A stretch of DNA of 64,000 nucleotides from Adhaeribacter aquaticus DSM 16391 (GCF_000473365.1 NZ_KI421517.1:2042745-2106744), one strand, 5' to 3'. Counted from the first letter of the stretch, positions 54,012 through 62,930 are shown. The notes: generated from the sequence alone by a model not told the origin. Numbers and translations: made by a program.

Positions 54012-55577
54012 TTAGATACTTTCTTTGGTAAACTGCCCATCTACCATGCGCCAGATATTTAACGGATTGTCGTTTTGTAAAGCTGCTGGCAGCGCTTTAG
54101 CCGGAAAATCCTGGTAACATACCGGACGAGCAAATCTATATATAGCCAACGTACCTACAGACGTAGAACGGGAATCTGAAGTAGCCGGGAATGGTCCACC
54201 GTGTACCATGGCATGACTCACTTCTACCCCGGTAGGGTAACCATTAAATAAAATACGGCCTACTTTCCGCTCCAGTATCTGTACCAATTCGGCATATTCT
54301 TCTAAATCCTCGGCGGTAGCATGGATCGTCGCCGTTAAATGGCCGTGTAAACTTTCGGCAAGCTCTAAAATCTGCGCTTTACTTTCTGCCGTAACCGCTA
54401 AACTAGTTGGGCCGAAAACTTCTTCTGTTAACTCCGGATTAGCTAATACGTTGCTGGCAGTAGTATGTAATAAATGGGCCAAACCACCACAAACACTTTC
54501 GGATGCCGCTCCTTGAGCTAATACTTTTACGCCTGCTGTACTAATAAGTCGCTCTAACCCTGAATCGTAAGCTTGTTTAATACCAGGCGTAAGCATAGTA
54601 CCTGCCACGTTAGCCTCCAAATGAGAGCCGGTTTGTTTAAAGAAACCTTCCACTTCAGGAGCATCTACGGCTATTACCATACCCGGGTTAGTACAGAACT
54701 GACCTACGCCCATGGTTACTGAACCAGCTAATCCCTGAGCAATAGCTGTGCCTCTTTCTTTTAAAGCGCCAGGCAAAATGAACACGGGGTTAGTACTACC
54801 CATTTCGGCATAAACCGGGATAGGCTCCGGACGAGCCGCCGCCGCCGCAAATAAAGCCATACCACCGTGGTAAGAACCAGTAAAGCCAATTGCTTTTATT
54901 AAAGGATGTTTCACCAACTCCATACCTACGCCACCATGTACATAAGATACTACACCATCGGGCATACCAGTAGCTTTAGCTGCCTGAATCATAGCCTTAC
55001 CAACCATGTCAGAAGTACCCGGATGAGCACGATGCGCTTTTACCACTACCGTACAACCAGCTGCTAAAGCCGAAGCGGTATCGCCACCAGCTACTGAAAA
55101 TGCTAATGGAAAATTACTGGCTCCAAACACACCTACTGGTCCTAATGGAATTTGCATCTGCCGTAAATCAGGCTTTGGCAAAGGCTGGCGATCTGGTTGC
55201 GCTTTATCTATCCGAGCGTTAACCCAAGACCCATCTCTTACCAATTCTGCAAATAACTTTAACTGATTTACTGTTCTACCACGCTCACCTTGTAAACGTG
55301 CCAATGGTAAACCTGTTTCTAAAGAACAAACATTCAAAAGCTCATCGCCCATTGCCATGATCTCCTCGCCTATTCTCTCTAAAAAAGCTGCTTTTTCTTC
55401 GTTTGACTTTAACCGGTAAATTTTAAAAGCTTCCTCAGCATTTCTTACCGCAGTATCAACTTCCGCAACTGTAGATTCAGTAAATACTGTTTCCAACGGT
55501 TCTCCCGTGGCCGGATTTATTCCACTAAAAGTCCGGGCTTTTACCTCCGGCATATCTAACGTAGCATTATTACTCAT
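54012..55577 (-). CDS. Alpha-ketoglutarate-semialdehyde-type aldehyde dehydrogenase 2
   Basis: A 521-residue paralogue of ALDH 1 with the same GVGQFCTNPG cysteine and YAEMGSTNP glutamate motifs. The cofactor loop reads GFTGSYHGG, and KAHRAHPG replaces KAHPAHPG near the nucleotide site, so cofactor or substrate preference may differ. The last about 100 residues are identical to ALDH 1. It follows the FAH-family gene by 50 nt without a terminator, so these two form an operon: dehydratase then dehydrogenase, which is the order of reactions in the pathway. Confidence 0.88.
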   Translation of the reverse strand: MSNNATLDMPEVKARTFSGINPATGEPLETVFTESTVAEVDTAVRNAEEAFKIYRLKSNEEKAAFLERIGEEIMAMGDELLNVCSLETGLPLARLQGERGRTVNQLKLFAELVRDGSWVNARIDKAQPDRQPLPKPDLRQMQIPLGPVGVFGASNFPLAFSVAGGDTASALAAGCTVVVKAHRAHPGTSDMVGKAMIQAAKATGMPDGVVSYVHGGVGMELVKHPLIKAIGFTGSYHGGMALFAAAAARPEPIPVYAEMGSTNPVFILPGALKERGTAIAQGLAGSVTMGVGQFCTNPGMVIAVDAPEVEGFFKQTGSHLEANVAGTMLTPGIKQAYDSGLERLISTAGVKVLAQGAASESVCGGLAHLLHTTASNVLANPELTEEVFGPTSLAVTAESKAQILELAESLHGHLTATIHATAEDLEEYAELVQILERKVGRILFNGYPTGVEVSHAMVHGGPFPATSDSRSTSVGTLAIYRFARPVCYQDFPAKALPAALQNDNPLNIWRMVDGQFTKESI

Positions 55578-55627
55578 AAAAATATTTATTTGCTAAATTT
55601 TGAATTTAGCATTGAAGTAAAATTAAA

Positions 55628-56470
55628 TTAAGAAACAAAGTTTACCAGTGTTCCGATAGAACCAATTGTAATCCGGATTTCGTCACCGCTTTTCAGAGTA
55701 AACTCATTAGGTGGCACAATACCAGTACCGGTCATTAAATAGGCGCCGTGCTCAAAAGATGTTTCCCGGAATAAAAAACCTACCAGTTCATCGTGCTTCC
55801 GTTTCATCTGGCTGATAGCAATAGACTCATTAAACTGCGTCTCGCCATTACGTTTGATTTCCAGATTAATTTCAGTTTCTTGTGGCAGTGGAGAACCCGG
55901 CACATATAAGCATGGACCTATACCAGCACATTTATCATACGTTTTAGCTTGTGGTAAATACAATGGGTTTTCGCCTTCAATACTGCGCGAACTCATATCA
56001 TTACCAACAGTATATCCTTGAATTTTACCGCGCGAATTTACAAATAAAGTAAGCTCTGGTTCCGGCACATCCCAAGTAGAATCCTGACGGATATTTACTT
56101 TTCCACCAGAACCTACCGTGCGGGCTGGAGTAGCTTTGAAAAACAATTCCGGACGTTCTGCATCATATACTCTATCGTAAAAGTCCCCGCCACCAGCATC
56201 TTTAGATTCTTCCATCCGGGCAACGCGGCTGCGGAAATAAGTAACTCCTGAAGCCCATACTTCCTGCTGGCTGATTGGAGCCAATAGTTCAGAAGAAAGT
56301 AATTTTTCGCCTTCTTCTTTAGAAACAGAAGAAGCGTTTTTTACTTCGTCCTGTAAATACTGATGTAAGTTCTCCTGGTTTACTACTGCATCCCAGTCAG
56401 AAGAATTTAACTTAAAAAATTCGCCGTTTTGTTCCAGCAGAATACCACTTGTAAGTTTATATAATTTCAT
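55628..56470 (-). CDS. FAH-family 2-keto-3-deoxy-sugar-acid dehydratase-like protein
   Basis: A 280-residue cytoplasmic protein of the fumarylacetoacetate hydrolase fold. The metal-site segments [10 protein letters not shown] and [29 protein letters not shown] resemble 2-keto-3-deoxy-D-arabinonate dehydratase (Sulfolobus-type KdaD), which makes alpha-ketoglutarate semialdehyde. A hydrolase acting on diketo-deoxy acids is the alternative. The neighbouring semialdehyde dehydrogenase favours the dehydratase. It lies 50 nt upstream of ALDH gene 2; a large hairpin separates it from the preceding dehydratase gene. Confidence 0.85.
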   Translation of the reverse strand: MKLYKLTSGILLEQNGEFFKLNSSDWDAVVNQENLHQYLQDEVKNASSVSKEEGEKLLSSELLAPISQQEVWASGVTYFRSRVARMEESKDAGGGDFYDRVYDAERPELFFKATPARTVGSGGKVNIRQDSTWDVPEPELTLFVNSRGKIQGYTVGNDMSSRSIEGENPLYLPQAKTYDKCAGIGPCLYVPGSPLPQETEINLEIKRNGETQFNESIAISQMKRKHDELVGFLFRETSFEHGAYLMTGTGIVPPNEFTLKSGDEIRITIGSIGTLVNFVS

Positions 56471-56509
56471 AATTAATAATTAATTCTAAAGCCTAAAAAA
56501 AAAGCTTGC

Positions 56510-56567
56510 CTGAATTAAGGCAGATTATCCACTTGATTATCAAGTATTATAATCTGCCTTAATTCAG
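56510..56567. terminator. Large hairpin between enolase and FAH genes
   Basis: A perfect 19-bp stem (56510-56528 with 56549-56567) topped by a second small stem, ACTTGA with TCAAGT. On the minus strand it is followed by an A/T-rich tract with T runs. It can act as a terminator for the enolase gene or as an attenuator before the FAH gene. Confidence 0.75.
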
Positions 56568-56645
56568 AACAAGCAGTACTTATTTTTTATTATCGCTGAT
56601 TTTTCAAACCAATCGGGTTTTCAATAGTCAACTTTTGAATATTAA

Positions 56646-57938
56646 TTAAACAAAGAAAGGAATATCTTTTGGATGGTATTTTTTCATACCTTCTTCGTTG
56701 ATATCTACGCCAATACCTGGCTTATCAGATACTGTAATGAAACTCTTCTCAACAAAAGGCTTATCATAAACTACAACGTCTTTATAAATTTCTTCTGTAT
56801 CCATATAAGTTTGCCACTCCATAATCTGGAAGTTTGGCACTGAAGCACAAACGTGGGCAGAGGCCATAGCTCCTAAGAAAGAAGCCACCATGTGCGGCGA
56901 GAAAGGTACATAGTACAGGTTAGCTAAATTAGCAATACGCTGTGCCTCGCCTAAACCACCGGCTTTCTGCAAGTCAGGCATGATAATATCCGCGCCGCCT
57001 TCTTCCAATAAGCGGGTAAAGCCATAGGCTAAATAAATGTTTTCACCAGTACAGATAGGAGTAGAAGTTTCGGCTGTAATACGTTTATAAACATCAATAT
57101 TATCAGCAGGTACTGGCTCCTCCAACCACATCAGGTTTAACGGTTCCATTAACTTGGCCACTCTATGACCTGTTGTCGCATCATAACGACCGTGCATATC
57201 CACGCAAATATCAACTTTAGGACCAACTGCTTTACGAACAGCAGCAATGGCATTATACATCCTGTCTAATTCAGCCGGGCTGGCAGTCCAGTTATAGCGG
57301 TCATATTTATTTGGGTCGTTTCCTTCATCAATATCAAACTTAACTGCATTATATCCTTTCTTTACTGCTCCGCTTGCAGATTTAGCATAATCATCAGGAG
57401 TTGGATTACGGGCAGTATAAAGGGCAGTATCGCAATAAACACGAATTTTATCCCGGAATTTACCTCCTAATAACTGGTATACAGGTAAGCCTAATGCTTT
57501 ACCAGTTACATCCCAAAGTGCTGATTCAATAGCAGTCATTACGGCAACATAAACACCCGATTGAGCACCACCAAAGAAAGCTCCTTTACGTAACTCTTCT
57601 TGCAGGCGGTTCGGATTTAATGGATTCTGACCTTTCAACCGGTTACCCATTTGTTTAACCATAAAATAAGTACCAGTAACGGCATCAACTGCTTGTCCCC
57701 AACCTACAATACCCTGATTAGTAGAGATTTTCACGATAAGATCGTGACCATTTTTGATATATCCACAAGTTACATCTGTAATTTTTAAATCAGCAGGGGC
57801 AGAAGCTTGCGAAGTTCTCTCTTTAGCTCCAACTAACCCATGACCTGCAGTAGCAAGACCCGGAGCTCCTAAAAGACTGGCTGCACCAGCTAACGAAAGT
57901 TTGCCTAAAAAAGAACGGCGATTTTGTTTATTCAACAT
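56646..57938 (-). CDS. Tat-exported acid-sugar dehydratase-like enolase protein
   Basis: A 430-residue enolase-superfamily protein, close homologue of the one at 5835-7124 and clearly separate from the ten-gene array. Twin arginines at 7-8 (NRRSFLGKLSLAG) predict Tat export. Lys200, metal ligands Asp247, Glu273 and Glu299, the Asp322-His349 pair and Glu374 are in place. Asp247-x-His249-Gly-Arg is the signature of galactonate/mannonate dehydratase-type enzymes with His249 as acid. It probably dehydrates an aldonate to a 2-keto-3-deoxy acid in the periplasm. It sits 42 nt after the RraA gene. Confidence 0.88.
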   Translation of the reverse strand: MLNKQNRRSFLGKLSLAGAASLLGAPGLATAGHGLVGAKERTSQASAPADLKITDVTCGYIKNGHDLIVKISTNQGIVGWGQAVDAVTGTYFMVKQMGNRLKGQNPLNPNRLQEELRKGAFFGGAQSGVYVAVMTAIESALWDVTGKALGLPVYQLLGGKFRDKIRVYCDTALYTARNPTPDDYAKSASGAVKKGYNAVKFDIDEGNDPNKYDRYNWTASPAELDRMYNAIAAVRKAVGPKVDICVDMHGRYDATTGHRVAKLMEPLNLMWLEEPVPADNIDVYKRITAETSTPICTGENIYLAYGFTRLLEEGGADIIMPDLQKAGGLGEAQRIANLANLYYVPFSPHMVASFLGAMASAHVCASVPNFQIMEWQTYMDTEEIYKDVVVYDKPFVEKSFITVSDKPGIGVDINEEGMKKYHPKDIPFFV

Positions 57939-57969
57939 AATAGTTTGATTTATTAGTTTGCTAGGTGTT

Positions 57970-57975
57970 GTGGTG
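57970..57975 (-). promoter_or_regulatory. CACCAC leader element, dehydratase gene
   Basis: Minus-strand CACCAC 31 nt before the ATG and directly after TAAATTTT, a 7-of-8 match to the -7 consensus. It lies in the 42-nt gap behind the RraA gene, so an internal promoter is possible. Confidence 0.45.
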
Positions 57976-57980
57976 AAAAT

Positions 57981-58946
57981 TTAAAAGACATTATTAACAC
58001 TACTGGATTTTATTATTTCCTCAACCTGAGCTTTAGCAACAGGTAATTTCATTTTTTTATTATTTACGCTGGCTTTCAACCATTCAAGGTAATCTTTCTG
58101 AATTTCAGGTGTCCACCTGGCATCCATTTGTCCGGAAGAATATTTACCTTCTGCGGTACGAATTTTGGCAAACATATCTTCAAGGCGTGTTTTTTCGGAT
58201 GCTTTAATTACCGTTTCTGCCAAATGCGCTGGAATGAACATAACCACACCTTCTTTGCCCAATACCACATCACCCGGCATAACCGTTACCTGACGTATGC
58301 GTGTAGGTTGGTTAATACCTATAATCATAGTATTTTGATCATAAGGCGGGTTATGGTGAGATGGGGTATAGCTTGTTATGTACGAGGTAAATCTGCCCAT
58401 TTCTTTCAACCCTTCAATATCTCTTACGGCACCATCGTATACAATACCGTTACCGGTTCTTTTATAAATATCGGCTGCTACGCGGTCGCCAATGGTTGGG
58501 CCGTTTTTGTGCAGACCAAACTGATCACCCACATATACGTCGCCCTTTTGAAGTTGCTCAACACCCCAAACATTTTGGTTACGGCGGCCTTCTTTTTTAC
58601 CGCGGTCGTCTATTGCTTTCCACACATCAGGGCGATAAGGCATAAAAGAAGTTGTAAAAGCGCGGCCAACTAATACACTGTCAGGGTTTATTCTAATAGG
58701 CCAATTTTCAGCTATCTGGTAATTAAATTTCGAGCCTCCTAAAGTAGCCCAGGCTTCTTCAATACTTACCTCTTTCATTCGTCTAAGAACATCATCCGGA
58801 ACTTTTGGCCGTCCATCCGGGAAGCGTTCGCCTTTCCACTCAGGCGTAAGGAAAATAAGTTCGTCTTTTGAAATCTGCTGTGCTTTTACTAACGTAGATA
58901 AAAGCATTAAGCAAATAACTAGTAAAAAAGAATACTGTTTTTGCAT
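57981..58946 (-). CDS. Exported RraA-family lyase-like protein 4
   Basis: A 321-residue protein with a Sec signal (about residues 1-22, ending VKAQ). It shares the N-terminal WKGERFPDGRPKVPD block with the other RraA proteins here. Core motifs: DVYVGDQFG, GDRVAADIYKRTG, and the Arg-Asp pair in DGAVRDIEGL, then MPGDVVLGKEGV. It is the most divergent of the four and has a longer C-terminal tail. It probably shares a transcript with the acid-sugar dehydratase 42 nt downstream, which supports a lyase step after dehydration; the exact substrate is not readable. Confidence 0.85.
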   Translation of the reverse strand: MQKQYSFLLVICLMLLSTLVKAQQISKDELIFLTPEWKGERFPDGRPKVPDDVLRRMKEVSIEEAWATLGGSKFNYQIAENWPIRINPDSVLVGRAFTTSFMPYRPDVWKAIDDRGKKEGRRNQNVWGVEQLQKGDVYVGDQFGLHKNGPTIGDRVAADIYKRTGNGIVYDGAVRDIEGLKEMGRFTSYITSYTPSHHNPPYDQNTMIIGINQPTRIRQVTVMPGDVVLGKEGVVMFIPAHLAETVIKASEKTRLEDMFAKIRTAEGKYSSGQMDARWTPEIQKDYLEWLKASVNNKKMKLPVAKAQVEEIIKSSSVNNVF

Positions 58947-59341
58947 GGTAATTAAAATTATTGAAGGTGGTTGTGTTTGTTTTGATTAGACTTAAATAAA
59001 TATTTTCAATCCATTCAGCCCTCAAATTCTGGACTTATTGTCAAAAATACAAATTTCAGAACTGTATAATTGCCTGATTAGAGAAGATATTCATTTCTTA
59101 TAATGTTCTGGTTTATTTATTAAATAAATAGAAAGGAATGTCATTTTTCTTTATACAATTTCAAATTGTCATTTTATAAAGTTCAGAACTTCATTAAGTT
59201 ATAAAACAACTTTGAAAATTCTAAATAAACAATTACTTTTTTTGTCAGAGGATTATATGGCAAATAAAAATTTAGTCAAATAAATTTATTATTTAGAATA
59301 CTTCACTTGGTAGAATGACAACTATAAAGCAACAGGTACTT
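58947..59341. other. Gene-free AT-rich stretch
   Basis: A 395-bp spacer upstream of RraA gene 4. It carries a CACC leader element at 58966-58970 (minus-strand CCACC, 19 nt before the ATG). I see no gene, and no clear hairpin after the YhcH gene. Confidence 0.6.
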
Positions 59342-59800
59342 TTAAGTTAACCGCACCTTAACCACTACTTTCTTTACTTTTGAAGTAGTATCCTGTGCAA
59401 GCTTTACGCCTGGCATGTGCACATCATCAGGGAAGAAAATGGCAAACATCCCGGCATCCAGCTTATTAAAAGATAAATCAGCTTTAAACAATATTAAATC
59501 TTTTTCATCGTCATAATCTTGAGTAACCGATTGGGCTTTCAACGGCGCATATCCAAACACTTCTGAACCGGAATAAACAAATTGTACGTCCAGGTGCTTC
59601 CGGTGTGCTTCAGTTATACCCTCAGTAATTTCCTTTGTATCGTACTCACTAACAAAAGCAAATACTTTATCGCCATCAATTTCGTGCTTACCTGGTTCGG
59701 CAGTTGCGAAATCAGTAGTTGTTATAAATTTAAATGCCTGAGCAATTCCTTCTCCAAGAGAAGTATACAAGTGTGCGTTTTCTATTTTATCTAAGACCAT
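59342..59800 (-). CDS. YhcH/YjgK/YiaL family protein
   Basis: A 152-residue single-domain beta-sandwich (cupin-like) protein. The motifs KHEIDGDKVFAFVSEYDTK, AHRKHLDVQFVYSG and MFAIFFPDDVHMPGVK identify the family; the His and Glu residues in them form the likely metal site. E. coli relatives sit in sugar-acid and sialic-acid operons and may act as anomerases or isomerases. A sugar-acid role fits this neighbourhood. A terminator hairpin separates it from the upstream NTF2-like gene, so it may have its own promoter in a short gap. Confidence 0.88.
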   Translation of the reverse strand: MVLDKIENAHLYTSLGEGIAQAFKFITTTDFATAEPGKHEIDGDKVFAFVSEYDTKEITEGITEAHRKHLDVQFVYSGSEVFGYAPLKAQSVTQDYDDEKDLILFKADLSFNKLDAGMFAIFFPDDVHMPGVKLAQDTTSKVKKVVVKVRLT

Positions 59801-59818
59801 TATTAATTGATTTAAACA

Positions 59819-59850
59819 AATAAGAACAGCCCGTAGAGACTGTTCTTATT
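59819..59850. terminator. Terminator between NTF2-like and YhcH-family genes
   Basis: A perfect 11-bp stem (59819-59829 with 59840-59850) and a 10-nt loop, 27 nt beyond the NTF2-like stop. Confidence 0.75.
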
Positions 59851-59877
59851 AAATTTTATTATGATGATAAATTAATT

Positions 59878-60342
59878 TTAGTTAGTTGGAGCAGGAGTTG
59901 GCAATCTGAAAGCCTGACGGGCTAATAACTTCCATTCCCCTTTTTGCTTTTGCCAAACTAATAAATTCTGAATGTTGATGTCACTTGGCTTACCGTTATT
60001 AGTTGCCTTAGACTTAAAAGTATGTCTTACCAAAGCGGTATTACCTGCCACCCGAATCATTTGATTAGAAACCTCAGCCGTAAGAAAATCAATCGGATCA
60101 TTAATTACGCCATTTACAAAAGCGGCTTTATCCTGAACCAAACCACTTGAATGGCCATAGCTAATTTCCGGAGCAGCAATTTTTTCTAATAGGTTTTTAT
60201 CGGCATCTACCATGGCTTTGCAGTAAACATCTACTGCTGCCGCCACATCTTTTTCATCTTTCGACTGGGCAGAAGCTGATTGTGCCTGTGAAGCCACAGC
60301 AAAAATCAGCGATAACATCAGAATACAGATAATTCTTTTCAT
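59878..60342 (-). CDS. Secreted NTF2-like (SnoaL/DUF4440) protein
   Basis: A 154-residue protein with a Sec signal (about residues 1-20, ending ASQAQ) and an NTF2-like cone fold, recognisable by the AAVDVYCKAMVDADKNLLEKIAAPEISYGHSSG-type start and the final NLLVWQKQKGEWKLLARQAF strand pair. Such proteins bind or isomerise small molecules; no specific substrate is visible. It lies 85 nt downstream of the BASS transporter gene and may share its transcript. It is another envelope-located protein of this locus. Confidence 0.85.
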   Translation of the reverse strand: MKRIICILMLSLIFAVASQAQSASAQSKDEKDVAAAVDVYCKAMVDADKNLLEKIAAPEISYGHSSGLVQDKAAFVNGVINDPIDFLTAEVSNQMIRVAGNTALVRHTFKSKATNNGKPSDINIQNLLVWQKQKGEWKLLARQAFRLPTPAPTN

Positions 60343-60427
60343 AATATTTTTATAATTAAGATTTTAGTAATCTTTATTTCCTATACAACTAGCCTGCCAT
60401 ATTTATAGCCAGTTTAGTTTAAATCGA

Positions 60428-61564
60428 TTAATGGCCATGACCGTGACCACCCGCTAACATAACCTCCCGATCAGAAGCAATCTCTGCCTCAGTAAGTACC
60501 GGAGGATTTTTGTGCCAGTAAGAAGCCAGGATGGAACCGGTGATATTCATAATCGGACCAAATACAGCCGGAGCTAAACCTATGGTAGCGGCTTTACCCA
60601 TTTCTTTAGCTAAACCGGAAGCTAAACCACCATTCTGCATACCTACTTCAATAGCAATGGTACGGGCATTACGCTCACTTAAACCTAATAAACGGCCAAT
60701 ACCATAACCAAACGCATAACCACCAGTATTATGAATAAAGGCACACAAAATAAGCGCAGGGCCAATCACCATTAAGTTGTCGCGACCAGCAGCAGTTATA
60801 ATTGTAATAATAAAAGCAATACCAAACATGGAAACCAAAGGCATCGCTTTATCTAACCAGGCTGCTTTTCCTTTGAAGAATTTGTTAAATATTAAGCCTC
60901 CGCCAATTGGCAATACAACCATTTTAGTTATATCCCACATCATATCCAGCACATCTACCTCAACAAACTGGCCACCTAATAATTTCATCCACATTGGAGT
61001 CATGAAAGGAGCTATCAAAGTAGCAATGGCGGTTAAGGTGATAGATAAAGCTAAATTGGCACCAGCCAGGTAAGACATTACATTAGAAGCTAAACCGCAC
61101 GGCATACTACCAATAAGTACAACACCTGCCGCCACTTCCGGAGGGAAACCAAACATTTTAGCCAGTGAGAAACCTAACAAAGGCATTACAGTAAAGTGAC
61201 CAATTAAACCAATTAACACTCCTTTTGGCTCTTTTAATACCCCTGCAAAATCTTTTAGTCCCATTTCAGTACCCATACCAAACATAATAATCTGAATAAG
61301 CGGTGTAATTAAAGTAGCAAACCTAAAATCACCAACCTGAACAAAATACTGCGGATAATTTAAAGCGGTAGTAACGGCCGCAAAAATCATCATGGTGTAG
61401 GCAAACCCTTTGGTAACAGCATAACCTCTAAACCCGATACCTAAAGCGGCAAAGAAAAGAATTAAAAGTGGGCCTGCCGTTGCTGCATTCCCGGCAAGGT
61501 AAAGAGCAATTGCAGCGAGTAAACTTAAGGCCGCGACGCCTAATGCTAATTTGTAAGTGTTCAT
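60428..61564 (-). CDS. BASS-family (bile acid:sodium symporter-like) transporter
   Basis: A 378-residue inner-membrane protein with nine or ten predicted helices. The crossover motifs GSMPCGLASNVMSYLAGANLALS and the later EVGMQNGGLASGLA match the sodium-coupled BASS family, whose bacterial members carry bile acids, 2-keto acids or pantoate-like organic acids. In this locus, uptake of a periplasmic product acid is the natural inference. The C terminus ends in a histidine-rich GGHGHGH tail. It has a CACC leader element like the array genes. Confidence 0.9.
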   Translation of the reverse strand: MNTYKLALGVAALSLLAAIALYLAGNAATAGPLLILFFAALGIGFRGYAVTKGFAYTMMIFAAVTTALNYPQYFVQVGDFRFATLITPLIQIIMFGMGTEMGLKDFAGVLKEPKGVLIGLIGHFTVMPLLGFSLAKMFGFPPEVAAGVVLIGSMPCGLASNVMSYLAGANLALSITLTAIATLIAPFMTPMWMKLLGGQFVEVDVLDMMWDITKMVVLPIGGGLIFNKFFKGKAAWLDKAMPLVSMFGIAFIITIITAAGRDNLMVIGPALILCAFIHNTGGYAFGYGIGRLLGLSERNARTIAIEVGMQNGGLASGLAKEMGKAATIGLAPAVFGPIMNITGSILASYWHKNPPVLTEAEIASDREVMLAGGHGHGH

Positions 61565-61583
61565 TTATGTTAAAGAATTGTTA

Positions 61584-61588
61584 GGTGG
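61584..61588 (-). promoter_or_regulatory. CACC leader element, BASS transporter gene
   Basis: Minus-strand CCACC 19 nt before the ATG, preceded by TTACATATT, a partial -7 match. Confidence 0.38.
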
Positions 61589-62591
61589 AATATGTAATTT
61601 AATATTATTATCCTTTTTAAAAAATATAGCACATATCTTTATTCTCCCCCTGCTTCGGAGATCTAAACCAAATCATAGGAATTTAATTTATTATAATCCG
61701 TGGAGAACTTAACACTTTCTGAAAGGCTCTGTAATTTACCACACCAGGTTAAACAACTATTATTAAGATCTAAGGAAAACCACCTGCTCTCACTTCACCG
61801 TCTTAAATAAATTCATTTAATCCTTATTTGCGCACCTACTTCCATCAACTTTTCGGGATTCAAGATAGAATGTAAAAAAATTAATTCAAAATTTATGAAT
61901 TACCATTAAATAAAGTCTGGATATAATAAATTCAACCTTACTTTATTATTACAATACACTTGTTAAATTTTTCGTTTATATGTTAAAAAATAATCAACAC
62001 ATAATGCTGTATGTTATAAATGTATAAATTATATAATATCCTTTAAAATAACAACCTTCATCAGCGAATACACCTTTCCAAAAAATTTATAGTTTATATA
62101 TTAACTGAATATCAGCCATATTGTATAAAATACAGGGTAAAGAATACCATCTTTAGTTCTGTATCCTGCAAAATTACCTGAAATGAAGAAGATGCTCTGC
62201 CGCAGTTCCTCCATCCCTCTCCTATAATGGTTAGTTTATTTGATTATACTTATGACAGCAAGAGACCCAATTGTGATAAGATCAATCTACTACAACCTAT
62301 TATAGGCAACATAAAAGTATTATTTTCTAATTCTTAGAATTGTAGTTGCTAAAAACCAGCTTAAAAAGTAAAAGCCTGGCTTTTTGTTTCTCCCCACTTA
62401 TTAAACATATTCCTGCAATAGGTATGTCATTTTATAAAAGTAAGGCTCTAATTTTGAATTAAATTATTAGAATTTCCCTAAATCTTTCTAACCAAAAATC
62501 AGTATAATTAAAAGAATCCACCGGCCGGAAATACGGACACAAAAAACTAAATTACTACTAATTTTAAAATTAAAACATACCTGCGGCTGCC
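61589..62591. other. Gene-free 1-kb region
   Basis: Very AT-rich spacer between the divergent BASS gene and the 112-residue hypothetical gene. No open reading frame I can support lies in it. A weak hairpin with a T run (62351-62385, plus strand) resembles a terminator with no gene before it. The region marks the right boundary of the catabolic locus. Confidence 0.6.
62351..62385 (+). terminator. Orphan terminator-like hairpin
   Basis: AAAAACCAG pairs imperfectly with CTGGCTTTTT (one bulged base), followed by T-rich sequence. No gene precedes it on the plus strand, so it may end a short RNA. Confidence 0.35.
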
Positions 62592-62930
62592 ATGAGTACC
62601 TTTACATTTTATTTACCAGAATTAGATAATATTTACGAGCAGGAGGCTTATTATGCCTATATAAAAGATCTTGTAGAGGAATTTACCCAGGAGGAAGTTC
62701 TAGATAAAAGAATCTTCCGGTTAATTTTTAAATTTGAAGGAATATTGGTAGTAGCTCAGGTTGGCGAAACATGCCCGGTTTACAAAAAACCAATATATGC
62801 CATTTTTGAAACCCCACATACCTTTGTAGTGGTTTCCAAAGATAAAATTTATTGCCCTTTAGGCGTCCGCAAAGATGAGGTGCTGGAAATTATGGAATTT
62901 GCTACACCTGAAACGTCCTCCACTTATTAA
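62592..62930 (+). CDS. Hypothetical protein, 112 residues
   Basis: I do not recognise this protein. It is acidic and probably cytoplasmic, with no signal or membrane helix. It looks like a compact alpha/beta domain: a helical start (EQEAYYAYIKDLVEEF) and alternating strands around VGETCPVYKKPIYAIFETPHTFVVVS. Two cysteines (about residues 60 and 88) are not arranged as a metal site. It precedes the zinc-ribbon gene by 81 nt on the same strand and may be co-transcribed. Confidence 0.65.
   Translation: MSTFTFYLPELDNIYEQEAYYAYIKDLVEEFTQEEVLDKRIFRLIFKFEGILVVAQVGETCPVYKKPIYAIFETPHTFVVVSKDKIYCPLGVRKDEVLEIMEFATPETSSTY

Noticed and set aside
58128-58673. 181-codon plus-strand open frame inside RraA gene 4
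   Set aside because: Antisense shadow of a well-supported gene; its Cys/His/Phe-rich translation resembles no protein family.
62184-62228. Short open frame starting MKKML in the 1-kb spacer
   Set aside because: Only 14 codons, no ribosome-binding site and no resemblance to a known small protein.
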